Positions 24,001 to 35,757 of a DNA stretch of 64,000 bases are shown here, one piece after another. A model generated the notes under the pieces. The model was not told the origin of the DNA. It did not search any database and saw only the letters and a program-made list of their open reading frames with translations. Made by a program: the position numbers and the translations under genes. This stretch comes from Brachynemurus nebulosus (taxonomy: Eukaryota; Arthropoda; Insecta; Neuroptera; Myrmeleontidae): contig JAPWDM010000005.1 of assembly GCA_035578155.1 (NCBI GenBank), positions 40,014,108 to 40,078,107 of the forward strand. The letters run 5' to 3'. How positions within the stretch are numbered: position 1 is the first letter of the stretch; each line of letters opens with the position of its first letter.

Positions 24001-24385
24001 GGGCGATTCTCACGTGACGCACGGGACATTTTTGCAACAAAAATATTTTTTTATAAAAAATGCAATTAATACTAAACAAAACAAAATGTCTATACTACGC
24101 AAAAAATGAATTAAAATTTTTTGAGCATATTCTAATTTTTATCTGCAGTCCAGTACTCAAGATATAAGGCATAAACTCACGTGACGCACCGGACATCGTA
24201 CGAAACGAAGTTTATGTCTTATATTTGGAGTACTGCATTTCAGATGTAAATTAAAATATGCTCAAAAAATTTTAAACCAGTTGCCCCGTGTTATAAACTT
24301 TTTGTTTTGTTTGTTATTAATTTCATTGTTTTTTTTAAATGTTTTCTTTTGCAAAAATGTCCCGTCCGTCACGCGAGAATCGCCC
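24001..24385. mobile_element. 385-bp foldback MITE with TTAT duplication
   Basis: The ends GGGCGATTCTCACGTGACGCACGGGACATTTTTG and CAAAAATGTCCCGTCCGTCACGCGAGAATCGCCC pair. The arms run on through TTTTTTGAGCATATTYTAATTT and AGTACTC.A.ATATAAG.CATAAACT to a centre near 24190 (CGTACGAAACG), so the whole element is a palindrome. TTAT stands on both sides (23997-24000 and 24386-24389), fitting a 4-bp target duplication. No coding content. The superfamily is not assigned; TTAA-type duplicators such as piggyBac or Kolobok would be the first comparison. Confidence 0.85.
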
Positions 24386-24389
24386 TTAT

Positions 24390-25676
24390 GCGAAATTGAT
24401 CCGTTCGATTCGTTGAGCCAACCGGTTTTATAACCCTGATATTTTACAAAACGTACACTCGCTGTTTAAGTTGTAATGCATATTTACAATTTCGTAATGC
24501 ACGTTTTTAGAACATCAGCGGTTCTTTACAAATGTATATGAAAAATATTTATATACATAGTTAAATGATACTAGAATTATTTTAATGGAAGTAAATGTTT
24601 TATAATCATGATAAAAATTTCGATCGAATTCATCGTATGTTGTAGCCATAAGAAAATCATAAAAATTTCAGTGATAATAGAGTAAAAGTGAATGAGTTAT
24701 TTTCCTACTCTAACTCCCTATTTCTATTTCCTTATTGCTCACTACTCACACTTAATGTCATATAGATATTCAGTCGGCTGATGCTCTAGCTTGACAGATA
24801 CATGTAAGAATTATATGAGTATAAACGAGTAGGGGATAGAGCGAGGAATTTTACATTATAGAAATACCATACATATCCGCAGACATTGATGAAATTCTTT
24901 ATATAATTAACTTGCGCGTAACTAACAATGAAGAGAATAAAAGATGAGATGCGATATAAGAGACATCTTTTGTATACTTATCATAATAATGTATGATAAG
25001 TACTTAGCCGTCGTGATGAGTTTTAACCTATTTGTTTTTGTTAAGTTCAATAATAATAGAATTACAAATGTGTTGGTGTTAAAGGAATAAACGGAACGAG
25101 TGCTAATGTGTGTTTTTAATTACGCTCTGTCAACAAAATATGAGTATATTTCGAATGTATATTAGACTAGTATGAAAATAACGAAGTAAGTAAGTATATA
25201 CTATCAAAACTTGCATAGTTTCTGTCAATAAAAGCGTTTCAGATAGTATAATTTCCAGGATTTATTACTAGTCCAAGCAAACTAAATTTTTACGTGTCAA
25301 AATCAGTACCTGGAACGGAAAATATAGAAAAAATAGGAAAAATTCCGTAGAAGTCGATTAACAGCGGGCAAAAAAGGGCAAACACTTTTTGGCACTGCGT
25401 TTAAAAAAAAAAAAAAAACTAAATTTTATACAAAAAAGGTTTCATACAAAAGTTTTAAGACTATTTAATATCAACAGAATGAAACCAATTTAATGCAAAT
25501 TATTGCATAAACCAATTAGTTATTGCAAAAAGAAAACCGCCAAAAATCGTGATTTTTTCAATTGCTCATTTCTTAAAGGGGGAAACCAAAAAGTGCCACA
25601 AAGAGTATATTTTCGACGGCACCAACAAATTCTTGATAAACTCCAATACAATATTTTACATCGATTTATGCCTGCT
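24390..25676. other. Stretch without a supported gene
   Basis: Short overlapping frames at 25503-25794 lie in and beside the next inverted repeat and are shadows of it. A-run at 25406-25419. CTTTTTGGCACTGCG (25387) and AAAAAGTGCCAC (25589) are inverted to each other and may be an older arm. Confidence 0.4.
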
Positions 25677-25984
25677 TCGCCTGTTTCCCGTTTCGCCTGA
25701 CCAATTAAAATTTCCCGATTTGCCTGACGATTCAAATTGTGGTATCGCTTCGCCTGACCATAAATTGGCCGATGGCTGCCTTTTTTTATTATAATGTTAA
25801 AATAACACCATAAGAGATTTTAAGGAAAATTCAAAGAAAATCTAGCAACTTTACTTCCTACTTTTTCCAGACTTAGGACTAGCAGTAATTTTTGATAGGT
25901 GTAAAAACTGCTACTGTAATTATTAAAAGTTTATTCGCTTTATGTTTCGTCAATTTAAAAAAAAAAATTTTAAATACTATACCT

Positions 25985-26055
<71 letters not shown>

Positions 26056-26297
26056 CATTAATTTGAACTAATAAAATTAATTTATCTTAAGCTAAACAAT
26101 GCAAGCGATTTTTTCTAAACATCGTCCTACTGTTATTTCATTATTTAAGTAGCTTTCTTAAATTTGTCTTATTCGTTTATTTAGCTATAGAGTAGATCAA
26201 GCGAATCACAACTATTTATTTCCGTCTAACATGTGGCCAGGCAAAACGCAACCAAGGAGAACCAAATTTTAATTTCAGGCGAAACGAAAACAGGCGA
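25677..26297. repeat. Inverted repeat with TTTCGCCTG words around (TA)n
   Basis: TCGCCTGTTTCCCGTTTCGCCTGACCAATTAAAATTT (25677-25713) is matched in reverse complement by 26264-26297. TTCGCCTG or its complement recurs about four times in the left part (to about 25757) and three times on the right (26239, 26276, 26292). The ~510 bp between includes a (TA)n tract. Probably a non-autonomous TIR element with repeated subterminal motif. Exact borders and target duplication were not found. Confidence 0.6.
25989..26052. repeat. (TA)n microsatellite
   Basis: 64 bp of TA inside the inverted repeat above. Confidence 0.95.
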
Positions 26298-27213
26298 AAC
26301 AGGAATATACCCTTACATCTTACGTCCATAACAAATGAGAGAAAAAGTTCATTAAAGTAATAAAAAAACAACTTTAAAAATAAAAGAAAGTTTTGAAAAT
26401 TCCATAAAGAAAACTTTATACACAAGTATGTGATAATTTCTACCTGTCTGCGAAATACATTGTCTCTTCGGTCTCATGAAAATTTTTACGTATCATGATT
26501 ACATTAATGGTATCTCATCCTCTAAGCTTTCATTGTTCTAGTCAGTCACACGGAACCACAAAACAACACGACAGATGAGAGTTCAGTTCATTTGAAACGA
26601 CCAACTTCATCCGACAAAAATTGTTGGTAGTTTAATGCTGCTGTTGACATATTTACATGAACACCTATTCAAACAACAAACAGCATTTGTTCATATTCAT
26701 ACAGTATTTAAATAATGTGAAAATTTTTTAAAAATTATAAAAATAAATACAGAGAAATTTTACTAATGTTAATAACGATGAGATTTTATATAGGATGATC
26801 ACTGCTAAATTAGATTGGATTTACAATAGGGTACACTGGGCATCGATCTGGAGCACAACCACAGAGGGGGTACCATAAAAAGTATTTACATTTTTTTCCT
26901 AGTTCGAACTATTTCGATTATTAGACTTTTTATTAAAAATTAGATATATGTTTGCACAGAACTTAAAGTATTTATGATCCGTAAGGGGAGTTCGTATTTT
27001 TCGATTAGAAAAACGGCAGTTTTCAATAAATTTTTTCTCAGTGATTTTATACGTATTAGTTAGTGGTACATTTATTTTTCTTGTATTAAAGAAAAATTCA
27101 AGATTACCGAAAAAAAAACTTTTTTGTTCCTTTATATTATTTTTATTATGAAAGGCGTCAAAGTGGAAGGCCGTAAAAAAGAGGGGTCAAACAACAACAC
27201 CGATAACTCTGGT
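26298..27213. other. Stretch without a gene
   Basis: AT-rich DNA with no frames of interest; a brief GC rise at 26820-26875 (GGGTACACTGGGCATCGATC, GAGGGGGTACC) has no coding frame. Confidence 0.45.
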
Positions 27214-27221
27214 CTAGGACA

Positions 27222-28146
27222 CAGCCCCGGATCTACAATTTTTTAGAACTGGGGTAGAAACTTAAAAATGGCGCCCCCCTTCTCCAACGTTTGACATAAA
27301 TTGTCAAAAAAACTCATAGGTATATAAGTCCTTTATAAAACTCCAATTTTTCCCGTTGCGGTAATAATAAAAATTAAGAGTTTTGTAAAGGATCAATATA
27401 GGTACAAGTTGATTTTTTATTTTAATAAATCTACTCCGAAAGCGCTTACAAATTGTGCAAGTTTCAAATTTTTATCACCAGCCCATCAAAGATACAGGGG
27501 CGGAAAATTCCAAAATTTGGAAAAAAGTCAGTTTTCGGAAGTTTGTAAAAATTAAAGGATACAAGTTTAACAATTGAAATAGTGTTATTTGTTTCATAAT
27601 GGATAGTTGTATCCGTATACCTATTCTCATAGAAAATACTAAGCGAGATTTAAAACATTCCTTCTATAAGAAAAAAAATTTTCAAAAAGTGAATTTTGCT
27701 AAATTTTGGTATCCAACTTTAGGTGAAGTTTTCTTATGGAAGGGACGAACATAGGTTAAATATGGACATCACTTAAAAAAGAGACATTTATTACGTTTCA
27801 AATGGTTTTTACGTTTAAAATGGTATTTCAACCTTTTAGGATGAACAGTTTATGAAATATGTGCATTGGCATAAATGGCTACAAACACAACAATCAGTGC
27901 AAATTGGAAAACAAAAATGTCTACCACGGTTAAACGGTTAAAGATAATTTTTTTTAAGAATTGTTCACAAAACTTTAAATATAATAGAAACAACCGGAAG
28001 GATTTTAATATTTTCTAAAATGGTCGAGCAACCCACTTTTTTTTTGACCATTTGATATAGATCTACCTAGTATGATTTTAGCGCCCCCTGAAACTGACGC
28101 CCGGGGCAGAGGCCCCGGTTTGCTACCCCCCTTAGATCCGGGCCTG
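27222..28146. mobile_element. Non-autonomous hAT-type element, 925 bp, with 8-bp duplication
   Basis: The left end CAGCCCCGGATCTA and right end TAGATCCGGGCCTG are inverted copies beginning CAG.CC. CTAGGACA (27214-27221) and CTGGGACA (28147-28154) flank it, an 8-bp duplication with one difference. AATGGCGCCCCCC near the left end and TAGCGCCCCCTG...GACGCCCGGGGCAGAGGCCCCGG near the right end are the GC-rich subterminal blocks seen in related hAT MITEs. The AT-rich middle has no transposase frame. Confidence 0.85.
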
Positions 28147-28154
28147 CTGGGACA

Positions 28155-28867
28155 TCTGAAATTAAAAAATCAAATGGCAAGGTATTACGTTCTCCTGCGT
28201 TCAAAATAGAATAAGGTCAAAATTTTTGAAAATTTTAGGCGTTATGCGCTTTTTAAAAAAATCTGAGTGTTTTGGGCACTAAAATGCAGCTACGGGGAAC
28301 AATAAATAATGAAAAGGTGCATGTTAAGCCACGATTTTAATTTACATACTGTGCAATACATTAATGAAGACAAATAATAAAAATTTCAGCGGAAAAGTTT
28401 ATTTTTTTGAGGTATTGCGGGCGCAAATGAAACACTCCCTTTTCTTACTTTCTTTACAAATTATAAATATGTAAATATCTCCGGAACTTTTAGGAATTTG
28501 TATTCAATTTTAATTTTAGGTTTTCCATTAAAAATATGAAAAAATAAAAATCGATTTCTTAATAGTAAGTAAGTAAATTTAAAAAATCAATAGTAAGTAA
28601 ATATATCGAACGACAAATTGAGAAAAGGTAGGGCACCATTCACTATAAAATCCTGGGGCACCAAAAAATTAAATCCGGCATTGGACGTAACCGACAAGTG
28701 TATTCAGGACCCAGCGTTTTATTCGAACCAAAATTTTTACAGGTGCCTTAATCAATACAAAAAAAAAAAAAGTAATGCGGTTTAATAAGTAGTTCAACAA
28801 TAGATAATTCAAATTTTAGACAAAAACTGAGACCTTTAAAAATAAACACTACCGAGTTTTATTGCTG
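28155..28867. other. Stretch without a gene
   Basis: Contains AGTAAGTAAGTAAAT-like repeats (28563-28605) and a GGGCACC pair (28632, 28665) recalling the interior words of the hAT MITEs. No exon is supported. Confidence 0.4.
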
Positions 28868-29425
28868 ACTAGCTGTACCCGCAACATAGTTCGCGCATAA
28901 AATCAATGAGAAATATATAAGTACAATAATTATAAAGCATTTGCATAAAACAATAGTTTTGTGTAATGCATGCACATCTTCAAAATGGTTTTTGTATTTT
29001 CCCGTGGGAAGGAAACACTTTCCCGTTATAAAAAGTTTCCTAAGTGTTGACGCAGGTAATCATTTATCAAGACACCAAATTTCATCAACATCCGTTCACT
29101 AGTTTTTGTGTAATGTATGCACATGCTCAAAATGGTTTTTCTCTTGTCCCATGGGAATGAAACATTTTGTCGGAGTAAAAAGTATCTTAGATGTTGACTC
29201 AGGTAATAAGTTATCACCACATCAAATGTCATTAAAATCCGGTCACTAGTTTTTGCGTAATGTATGCATATGCTCAAAATGGTTTTTCTATTGTCCCATG
29301 GGAATGAGGCAGTTTTCCGGAGTAAAAAGTGTCTTAGATGTTGGTTCCAGTAATAAGGTATCATTACAGCAAATTTCATTAAAATCCGTCCAGTAGTTTT
29401 TGCGTGATGCGTGAACACACAGACA
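28868..29425 (+). repeat. Dispersed repeat with 147-bp tandem units
   Basis: A head GACTAGCTGTACCCGCAACATAGTTCGCGC (from about 28868; a second head lies at 34017) is followed by three units starting at about 28954, 29100 and 29247, plus a partial fourth at 29394. Landmarks such as GTGTAATG and GCGTRATG repeat at exactly 147 bp. Units contain CAAAATGGTTTTT, GTCCCATGGGAATGA, GGAGTAAAAAGT and AAATTTCATTAAAATCCG. It ends ACACACAGACAGACGGACAG, a tail type common among arthropod interspersed repeats. The 130-codon minus frame across it is a by-product of the repeat. Confidence 0.85.
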
Positions 29426-32400
29426 GACGGACAGAAAAAATTTTCAAAAATCGCTGTTTTGATATCTACATCGATAACTTTACATTACCGGTACAATTTT
29501 CAAAAAATATTCAATGTACAGAAACGGTCTCGTTACAGCTTTATTATATGTATAGATTTGGTTGCTGGTGAATGTGTAAAATAGTTTCAGGTGTAAAATA
29601 AATTAAAGAATCTGAAACCTATAAAATTTACTAGAAAATTTTCAGATTTATTTAAGCTTTTTAAGAAAAAATGGTCAATTTTCTTAATAGAAAACATTCA
29701 ATTTCCAGACGAAAAAAATCGATTATTAACTCAAGGCGATCCAACTGACCGTTCAGTTAGTCTTTATCGTACCAAAGTACAAATATTGCTGAAAAGCAAT
29801 TTTTATAATCCAAAACATATAACTTGAAATGAGCTTACTTTATCTCTATCGGTATTCCACACTAAATGTTCACTTGCTGGTAATATAAATGTAACATATG
29901 GATCATAAATATATCTATATGTATACATTGGAGCTACAACGGAGAGCTATGGAGAGCTATAGTACACAGCTACATTATAGTAAACCATTCTATACAGTAT
30001 TCTCTGTAGCATGTAATACTAATATAGTTATCATTATATTATGTTCTTTAACTATCTGCCATAGAGCATAGTGTGCGAATGATACTTGCCAGTTTAATAT
30101 TATAATTTATAGTGGTGGTTGAGGGCGGTTAGAGGTAGCTTGGAGGTGGTTGCTTGCTGATACAATTGTCGGTGACAGACATATAATTTTATATATCTAT
30201 ACAGTTCCATTTTGGTACTCAGAAAGGGACTATAAGTAAATTTCATATATAAGAGACTAATCAACAAACATTTGTGAAGAAAATATCTTTTTCTACTTCT
30301 GTTGAAGAATGGGTTCATCATATATCCATTAATTATTGAAAAAGTTATACGTATATTCAAAGGTGTGGGGGAATGACCCCCACACATATTTAATACATAT
30401 GTTTCGACTAATGAAACTACCGTATTAACCATTATTCAATGGGTTGCACATGTTTTATGAAGAATTAAATCTATCAAGTTTTAATTTCATATATGTTGCA
30501 TTATATCACACATTATATATGTGTGTGTATATTTAACTTTATTTAAAACAAAAACGGAAAAGGTCGTAGAAAAAGTATAGTGCTCTACTCGCGTGCAATT
30601 GTTATTACTCACTTCGTTGCAACACTCTCGCAACAATATTTGTATCGGTGCAACATGGAGACTTTTTCTGCACAATATGAAACACGTGTTGCAAGTAGGT
30701 TGTGTTACAATGTTGCACTACAGTTTTATCTGGTGGACTCAATCATTTATGAGCTACAGAAACTATAGTTACAAATTTTTGTTATTGCGCTTTCCATCTT
30801 TACTAAAATAAACTTAGCAGGTTTTTCGAAATTAAGGTTTGAAGGAATGCCTGAAAGGTAGCCAGTAAAGTGTTATTTAGGCAGTACCTATAATATACAT
30901 TTAAATCTTTTTGCAGTGTAAAGCGGAACTTATTTTAAAAAAAGACATAATATACATTGTCAGCATTAAGTGTACTGAGTCCTTTTTTTGCAAAAAGAAT
31001 CCTTTTATTGAGTGACAGAAATTTAATATTAACTGTTGCCCCAATGACTGTCTATTTTATATGAACCAAAGTTATGAGATTAAAGAAAAATTTTGAAGGA
31101 CTCATTCATAATTTAATCAGAAGCTTTACCTTTCAGTTGCTAAAATGAACAATTTTGCTAATTCTACACTTCTTGTCTTTTTCCTATGTATCATAACTAT
31201 CGATAACTTCACTGTATACATACGTGTTTACGGTGTGAAGATAATAACATTAATATCCCCACCGGTCGTCCCTCCATTATAGCCAGCCCTGTTGTCCCGT
31301 ATGTACGTAGGTATGTGTGAGACTATCAGTTATGATTTATATTCAAATTGTCCCCCATTTATGATGAATTTATATTTTTATGTGTTCGTTACGTTTCGAT
31401 AGATAAATAAATACGTTCCTGAGAGACAGCAGGACAACCAAGTGAGACAACTTGTAAGTAAGACACCCGAAAATAGGTATGTTCTGAGTACCTGCCACAC
31501 TAAAAAATATAATTTTATTTCACTAGAATCGTTCGTTCGACGACATAATAAAATTTTATATCTCAATATATTTATATAGATAGTTGTACATTTCATAGAG
31601 AATTTGTGCAAAGTGTGATAACATGTTTATTAATCCATATTATGGATTACTCTTCGTATAGGTATACCTAGGTGTTTTATATTTAATTACTTTAGTTTCA
31701 TATATTTCGTAATACATATAAAGCGGTGTTGATATTTTGTTAAAATGCACTAATGGTACTTGAGTTTTACTCAATTTGACCCACTCGAATTTAGTAAATC
31801 TAATTCGCTTGAATCGAATTCTGAATAATTTGAGTTTCCATACCACTCGAGATGTAGCTATCGCTTCTGATTCTGTAACTAGATTCGAAAAAAACTGACA
31901 ACATAGTTCTATTGTATGACGGTCTCGTTTTTAAATAAATAATAGCTAAAGAAAAAATCCCAAAGAAAAAGACCATCCTGTTCCCAAAAGTTATAAAGAA
32001 TCAAAACCTATTTTGCGTTTTTAGAGATATATGATTATTAGAAGCAAATAGAAAATGAAAGTTATTATACCCTGTTTCAGATACAATTGATCAAGAGTGA
32101 ATGTTAAAAAATTAAATAATTCTTATATTCAAAACAAATCAGTGTTCTATTCTTTTCTAAAAACAAACTGCAATATTAAAATTTACGTAAGTGCAATAAT
32201 GAAAGAGATAAGGCCAAGAAAACGGAAATTATTTGAATTCATAAGTCGTGAAGCATGGTTAAATTTAAGTGAAATATACCATAGAAACAAAGCTATTACA
32301 AATTGGAATTTCTAAAAATTATGTTTTATAAAACTTTTTAAAAATTTTGCTACAGTTTTCCCCGCAGAGGGGAAAGTTTATATTTCCCCCTTCAAATTCA

Positions 32401-33461
32401 ATTCCACCCTACCCAATGCCGATTGGAAGTTTACTACAATTTCTACCGTTTATTACTAATTGTTTAGAGTACTTATTTTTTTTTTTACATTTTTGAAAAA
32501 CCCTCGTTTGGCGTCACAGCAATAATTTAATGGCAGATAATTTTATATTGTCTATTACTCAAATCTTTCTATGAACTTTTGCCAAACGATGAAATCATTT
32601 AAAAAAATTACTGTCATCAGCTCCCTAGCTATAAGTTTTTTATTTTAATATTAGGAGTTGGAATGACGAGAAGGTTCAATCACAGGAATGTGTATAAAAT
32701 CCAAATCTTTTACATTCGAACATTTTACAAACTGAATTATTTTCACTGAATCCAAAATCTTTTCATATTCCACCAAATTTATTGATATAAAACCAACAAC
32801 GAAATGTTTTCATTAAAATCCAAATACTGTCCAAATAAAATATAAAAAAAAAATAAAATAAAATAAAAAGAAATAATTACTGTCAAAGGATAGATAGAAT
32901 GATATCCTGTCGTAATGATATTTGATCCTGTATGTTGATAAACTAATATACTTGCACAACAACAAAAATAATATTGTTTTCATTGACTGTACTTTATCCT
33001 TTGACAAATTCCTTCTATTTTCCTTTTTCACATTTTCCGTTCGTTTTTGTTGGTTACCAATGGAGAAAACACAGGTTCTCACTTTGTCTCATTAGGATTG
33101 ACACAAACCTTTTTTTATCAAATTTGTATGTCAACATGTAAAGTATCTTCTACACATCTGTTCACGTGACAGCAAGTGGTGGGGGGAAGACAGATGGGTA
33201 CCTACATGAATCATGTTATGTTGAGGCCTTTTTTAGGCCTTCGAAGAAGAGCCTTATAATTTTGGTCTAAAAAATTGAAAAAGAGGGGGAATCGGTAATA
33301 ATAATAATAAAATTTAAAAAAATAATTAATGAGTTGCACATGCATATACTAGAGGGATGTCACTGTCCTTAAAAAAAAAAAAAAAATAAATAAATAAAAA
33401 CCAGCCAAAAATCATAAATTAACACTTTCACCATTATATGTGACAAATACATAAAGAAAAA
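29426..33461. other. Long stretch without a supported gene
   Basis: Contents: a small open piece with ATG at 30655-30768 in a patch rich in TTGCAAC words (30620-30725), without splice sites; GC patch 31259-31300; the 45-bp block 32585-32632 related to 12727-12775; A/T runs. Overlapping frames at 30487-30811 fall in all directions and are regarded as chance. Confidence 0.45.
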
Positions 33462-33598
33462 ATGACTACAGCAATTTTACGTTTTCATAAAAGAAAGCTA
33501 ATTTTTTTTTTGGCATCAATTATATTGTGCTCTACTTTAGTCTTTTTGTTGTATATTAACTCTATCGACGATCTATCAACGATATCACCAAAAGGAAT
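33462..33598 (+). CDS. Candidate first exon of a type II membrane protein
   Basis: ATG at 33462 opens a frame reading MTTAILRFHKRKLIFFLASI and on to about residue 45 (INSIDDLSTISPKG). There is a short basic cytoplasmic tail (RFHKRK), one ~22-residue hydrophobic segment (IFFLASIILCSTLVFLLYI) and then a polar stem. This is the layout of Golgi glycosyl- or sulfotransferase starts, but the catalytic part is absent. Downstream the frame turns into low-complexity Phe/Tyr/Leu codons until a stop at 33738-33740, as if reading into an intron. The only donor-like site at the turn is a weak AAT/GTACAT (33599). Chance is a real alternative. Confidence 0.3.
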
Positions 33599-34016
33599 GT
33601 ACATTTTTCTTCTTTTTTATTTTTATACAAACATGTATATATTTTACCTTTTTTATCTTGTGTCACTTTTACAAACTACTGGAACTTTTTTTCTGACTGG
33701 TAATATATACTGCCACCTATTATTCATATTTGTGAACTAAATTTAAAAATATACACTGTGTCTTTTTATGTTGGTATCATATAGAAAACTTTTCTTATTA
33801 ACTCCAAGAAAAAAGTAGTTCTTCCTAAAAAGTTCTGCATGGTTTAAGATCTAAAATGTAAATTGCAATCATCAGTATACATTTTTTCAGTTGTTTGTTT
33901 ATAATGTTTGTCAGAAATATGTATTTTGCTCAATATGTATATAATATGTATTTTGACAATATCAAAAATTGTTATGATCAGAATTAGAAAGCTATATATT
34001 TAGATACGTAATTATA
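33599..34016. other. Stretch without a gene
   Basis: The frame above continues here only as low-complexity codons. No repeat borders. Confidence 0.4.
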
Positions 34017-34100
34017 TTGAACTAGATGTACCTGCGACATCGTTCGCGCAACGCATTGTTATAAAATCAATGAGAAGTATATAAGTGTAATAATAGTGTA
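34017..34100 (+). repeat. Head fragment of the 28.9-kb repeat
   Basis: GAACTAGATGTACCTGCGACATCGTTCGCGC and AAAATCAATGAGAAGTATATAAGTGTAATAATA match the head at 28868-28935. The tandem part is missing, so this is a truncated second copy. Confidence 0.7.
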
Positions 34101-34375
34101 CTGTCAAAATAGTGTACTAGTTGGGCGTTTTGTTAGGAAAGGTTATAACCATCATGGTGTTAATAAACAAAGGAGACAAATTTCCAAAATTAGAACTTAA
34201 AATTGTAAAAAGCAACAAAACGTGATTTTTCTTGTAATTCGATATAATTCCATATTCGAGTATAGTTTTAAATTCTGATCAACTTTGTTTATAACAATTT
34301 TTGGTATTAATAAAAATAAAAGTACTTTATAATATTAATAGATTTGAGCGTTACTTTACGGTATTCCATATTTGT

Positions 34376-34543
34376 AAATAATAAACAAATATTTTACTTC
34401 GCAAAATACCACTTTTATTTTGAAACTGTGACAATATTGTTTCGAACCGTCAGTTCATTTTCAAACCGAATATTCGAAACAATATTGTCACAGCTTCAAA
34501 ATAAAAGTGGTATTTTGCGAAGTAAAATATTTGTTTATTATTT
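34376..34543. repeat. Near-perfect hairpin, 71-bp arms
   Basis: 34376-34446 (AAATAATAAACAAATATTTT ... TTGTTTCGAA) is the reverse complement of 34473-34543 with a single mismatch (GAAACTGTG against GAAGCTGTG), around a 26-bp loop. Such identity means recent origin or selection on pairing. It may be a miniature foldback transposon or, if transcribed, a hairpin-RNA precursor. Codon frames here are mirror images and not meaningful. Confidence 0.9.
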
Positions 34544-35265
34544 ATAAAAGTACTTTACTTTTGAGCAAAGTTCATAATTTTTGATAAATCGAGTAAACGA
34601 ACGAAAAAATTTGATAACTGATGATGTAAGTAAAATAATTAATGTACTTAACTCAATATTAGCAAATTTAAAAAAAAAAGTAGTTTGTAAGTTAAAAAAT
34701 AGGTATGGCTTGTTTTCAAATTGACACCTGGTTTTTGTTATACAGGTACAACAAGTGTCAGTCAATATTATTGTTTTGAATAAATTAACCTAAAAAAAAC
34801 TTTTATATGAACAGAATTTAAATGTTCAGAATATGATGATCATGATAATTGATAATAACATGGTAAGTAGATAAAGAATTAGATACATTCAGTTCAAAAA
34901 TTGTTGATTATTTTTTTTTTTTTTGGTTTCGGTGAATTTGCAGTCGATTTGTCAAACATGGTTATGTTACTTTTATAATCGTTGTAAATTATTAAGAAAA
35001 CATAAACCAATTCGTGATTTTATAAAGAAGAGCGTTCCACACTTTGACTAGTCTACTTAAAATGTTCTGTGAGTCTACTAACAATAAATCTACTAAGTAC
35101 TACCTACCCACGCACTACTATTCTGAAAAAGTTTATATATAAGCTACCTGTAGCTGAAAAAGTTTATAAAAATTGCAAGAAGTTATATTATGTAAGTAGA
35201 AAAATAATAATTAGTTAAAAAATTTTAACTATAATGAAAACTAAATTTACTTTTTGTCCCCATAG
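34544..35265. other. Stretch without a gene
   Basis: T13 run near 34911; a pair of AGCTACCTGTAGCTGAAAAAGTTTATA-type words (35120-35170). The last 20 bases form a strong acceptor for the next entry. Confidence 0.4.
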
Positions 35266-35369
35266 CAGAAGTACGCGCAACACGGCGACATTGTCGCAGA
35301 AGGAGAACGGGCTCCTGCAGAAAGATTACTAATCTTAGATTAGCTATCATAAAACCAACTAGAATGTAG
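35266..35369 (+). CDS. GC-rich exon-like sequence after a strong acceptor
   Basis: TTTACTTTTTGTCCCCATAG (35246-35265) is a strong polypyrimidine-AG acceptor. In phase 0 it reads QKYAQHGDIVAEGERAPAER then LLILD and a stop at 35341. In phase 1, which would fit the donor at 22260, it stays open to a stop at 35367 and is arginine-rich with two Cys. Codons are GC-rich, unlike surrounding DNA. No family is recognised. It could be a terminal exon or a scrap of a GC-rich repeat. Confidence 0.3.
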
Positions 35370-35421
35370 TTTGCAGAATGTAGTTTGTTGTGAATTTGAC
35401 CGTAAAAGGGAAGGAAAAAAC

Positions 35422-35618
35422 TTTATTTATAGTATAGTAAAAATAACTAGAACGTGAAAATATCCTTCTTTAAATCGAAGACAAGTGACTTAAGACTCCG
35501 CGAGCGCTGGCGGCTGCTAGCAGGCTGCGCCGTATTGGATATAGACGAATTAATATCGAGAAACAAGCGGTTTATATTTATAGTATAGTAAAAATAACTA
35601 GAACGTAAAAACGTCCTT
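35422..35618. repeat. Direct repeats around a GC-rich open patch
   Basis: TTTATAGTATAGTAAAAATAACTAGAACGT with its flanks occurs at about 35422-35470 and 35570-35618 in the same orientation. Between them lie ~100 bp peaking at GACTCCGCGAGCGCTGGCGG. The plus strand reads KTSDLRLRERWRLLAGCAVL and on, the minus strand reads NTAQPASSRQRSRSLKSLVF and on; both are open. The direct repeats suggest a local duplication or a small insertion. Coding is unproven. Confidence 0.4.
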
Positions 35619-35757
35619 TTAGTAGCGGAAGCATTGTGATCACTTTTGAAAAATAAAAAATTGTTTCTCTCCAAAATTAAATTTTTTACGCACATTTTAC
35701 GTTTTAGAGCTTCCTGAACAATTTTGGTTTGGTGTCTGTCTGTCCGTCTGTGTATCT

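Noticed and set aside
28868..29425. CRISPR-like regular repeats
   Set aside because: Units are 147 bp, contiguous, without spacers, in eukaryotic DNA. This is an ordinary tandem array in an interspersed repeat.
30580..30811. Overlapping 62-72-codon frames on both strands
   Set aside because: They overlap in several frames in a TTGCAAC-rich patch and have no splice sites; probably chance.
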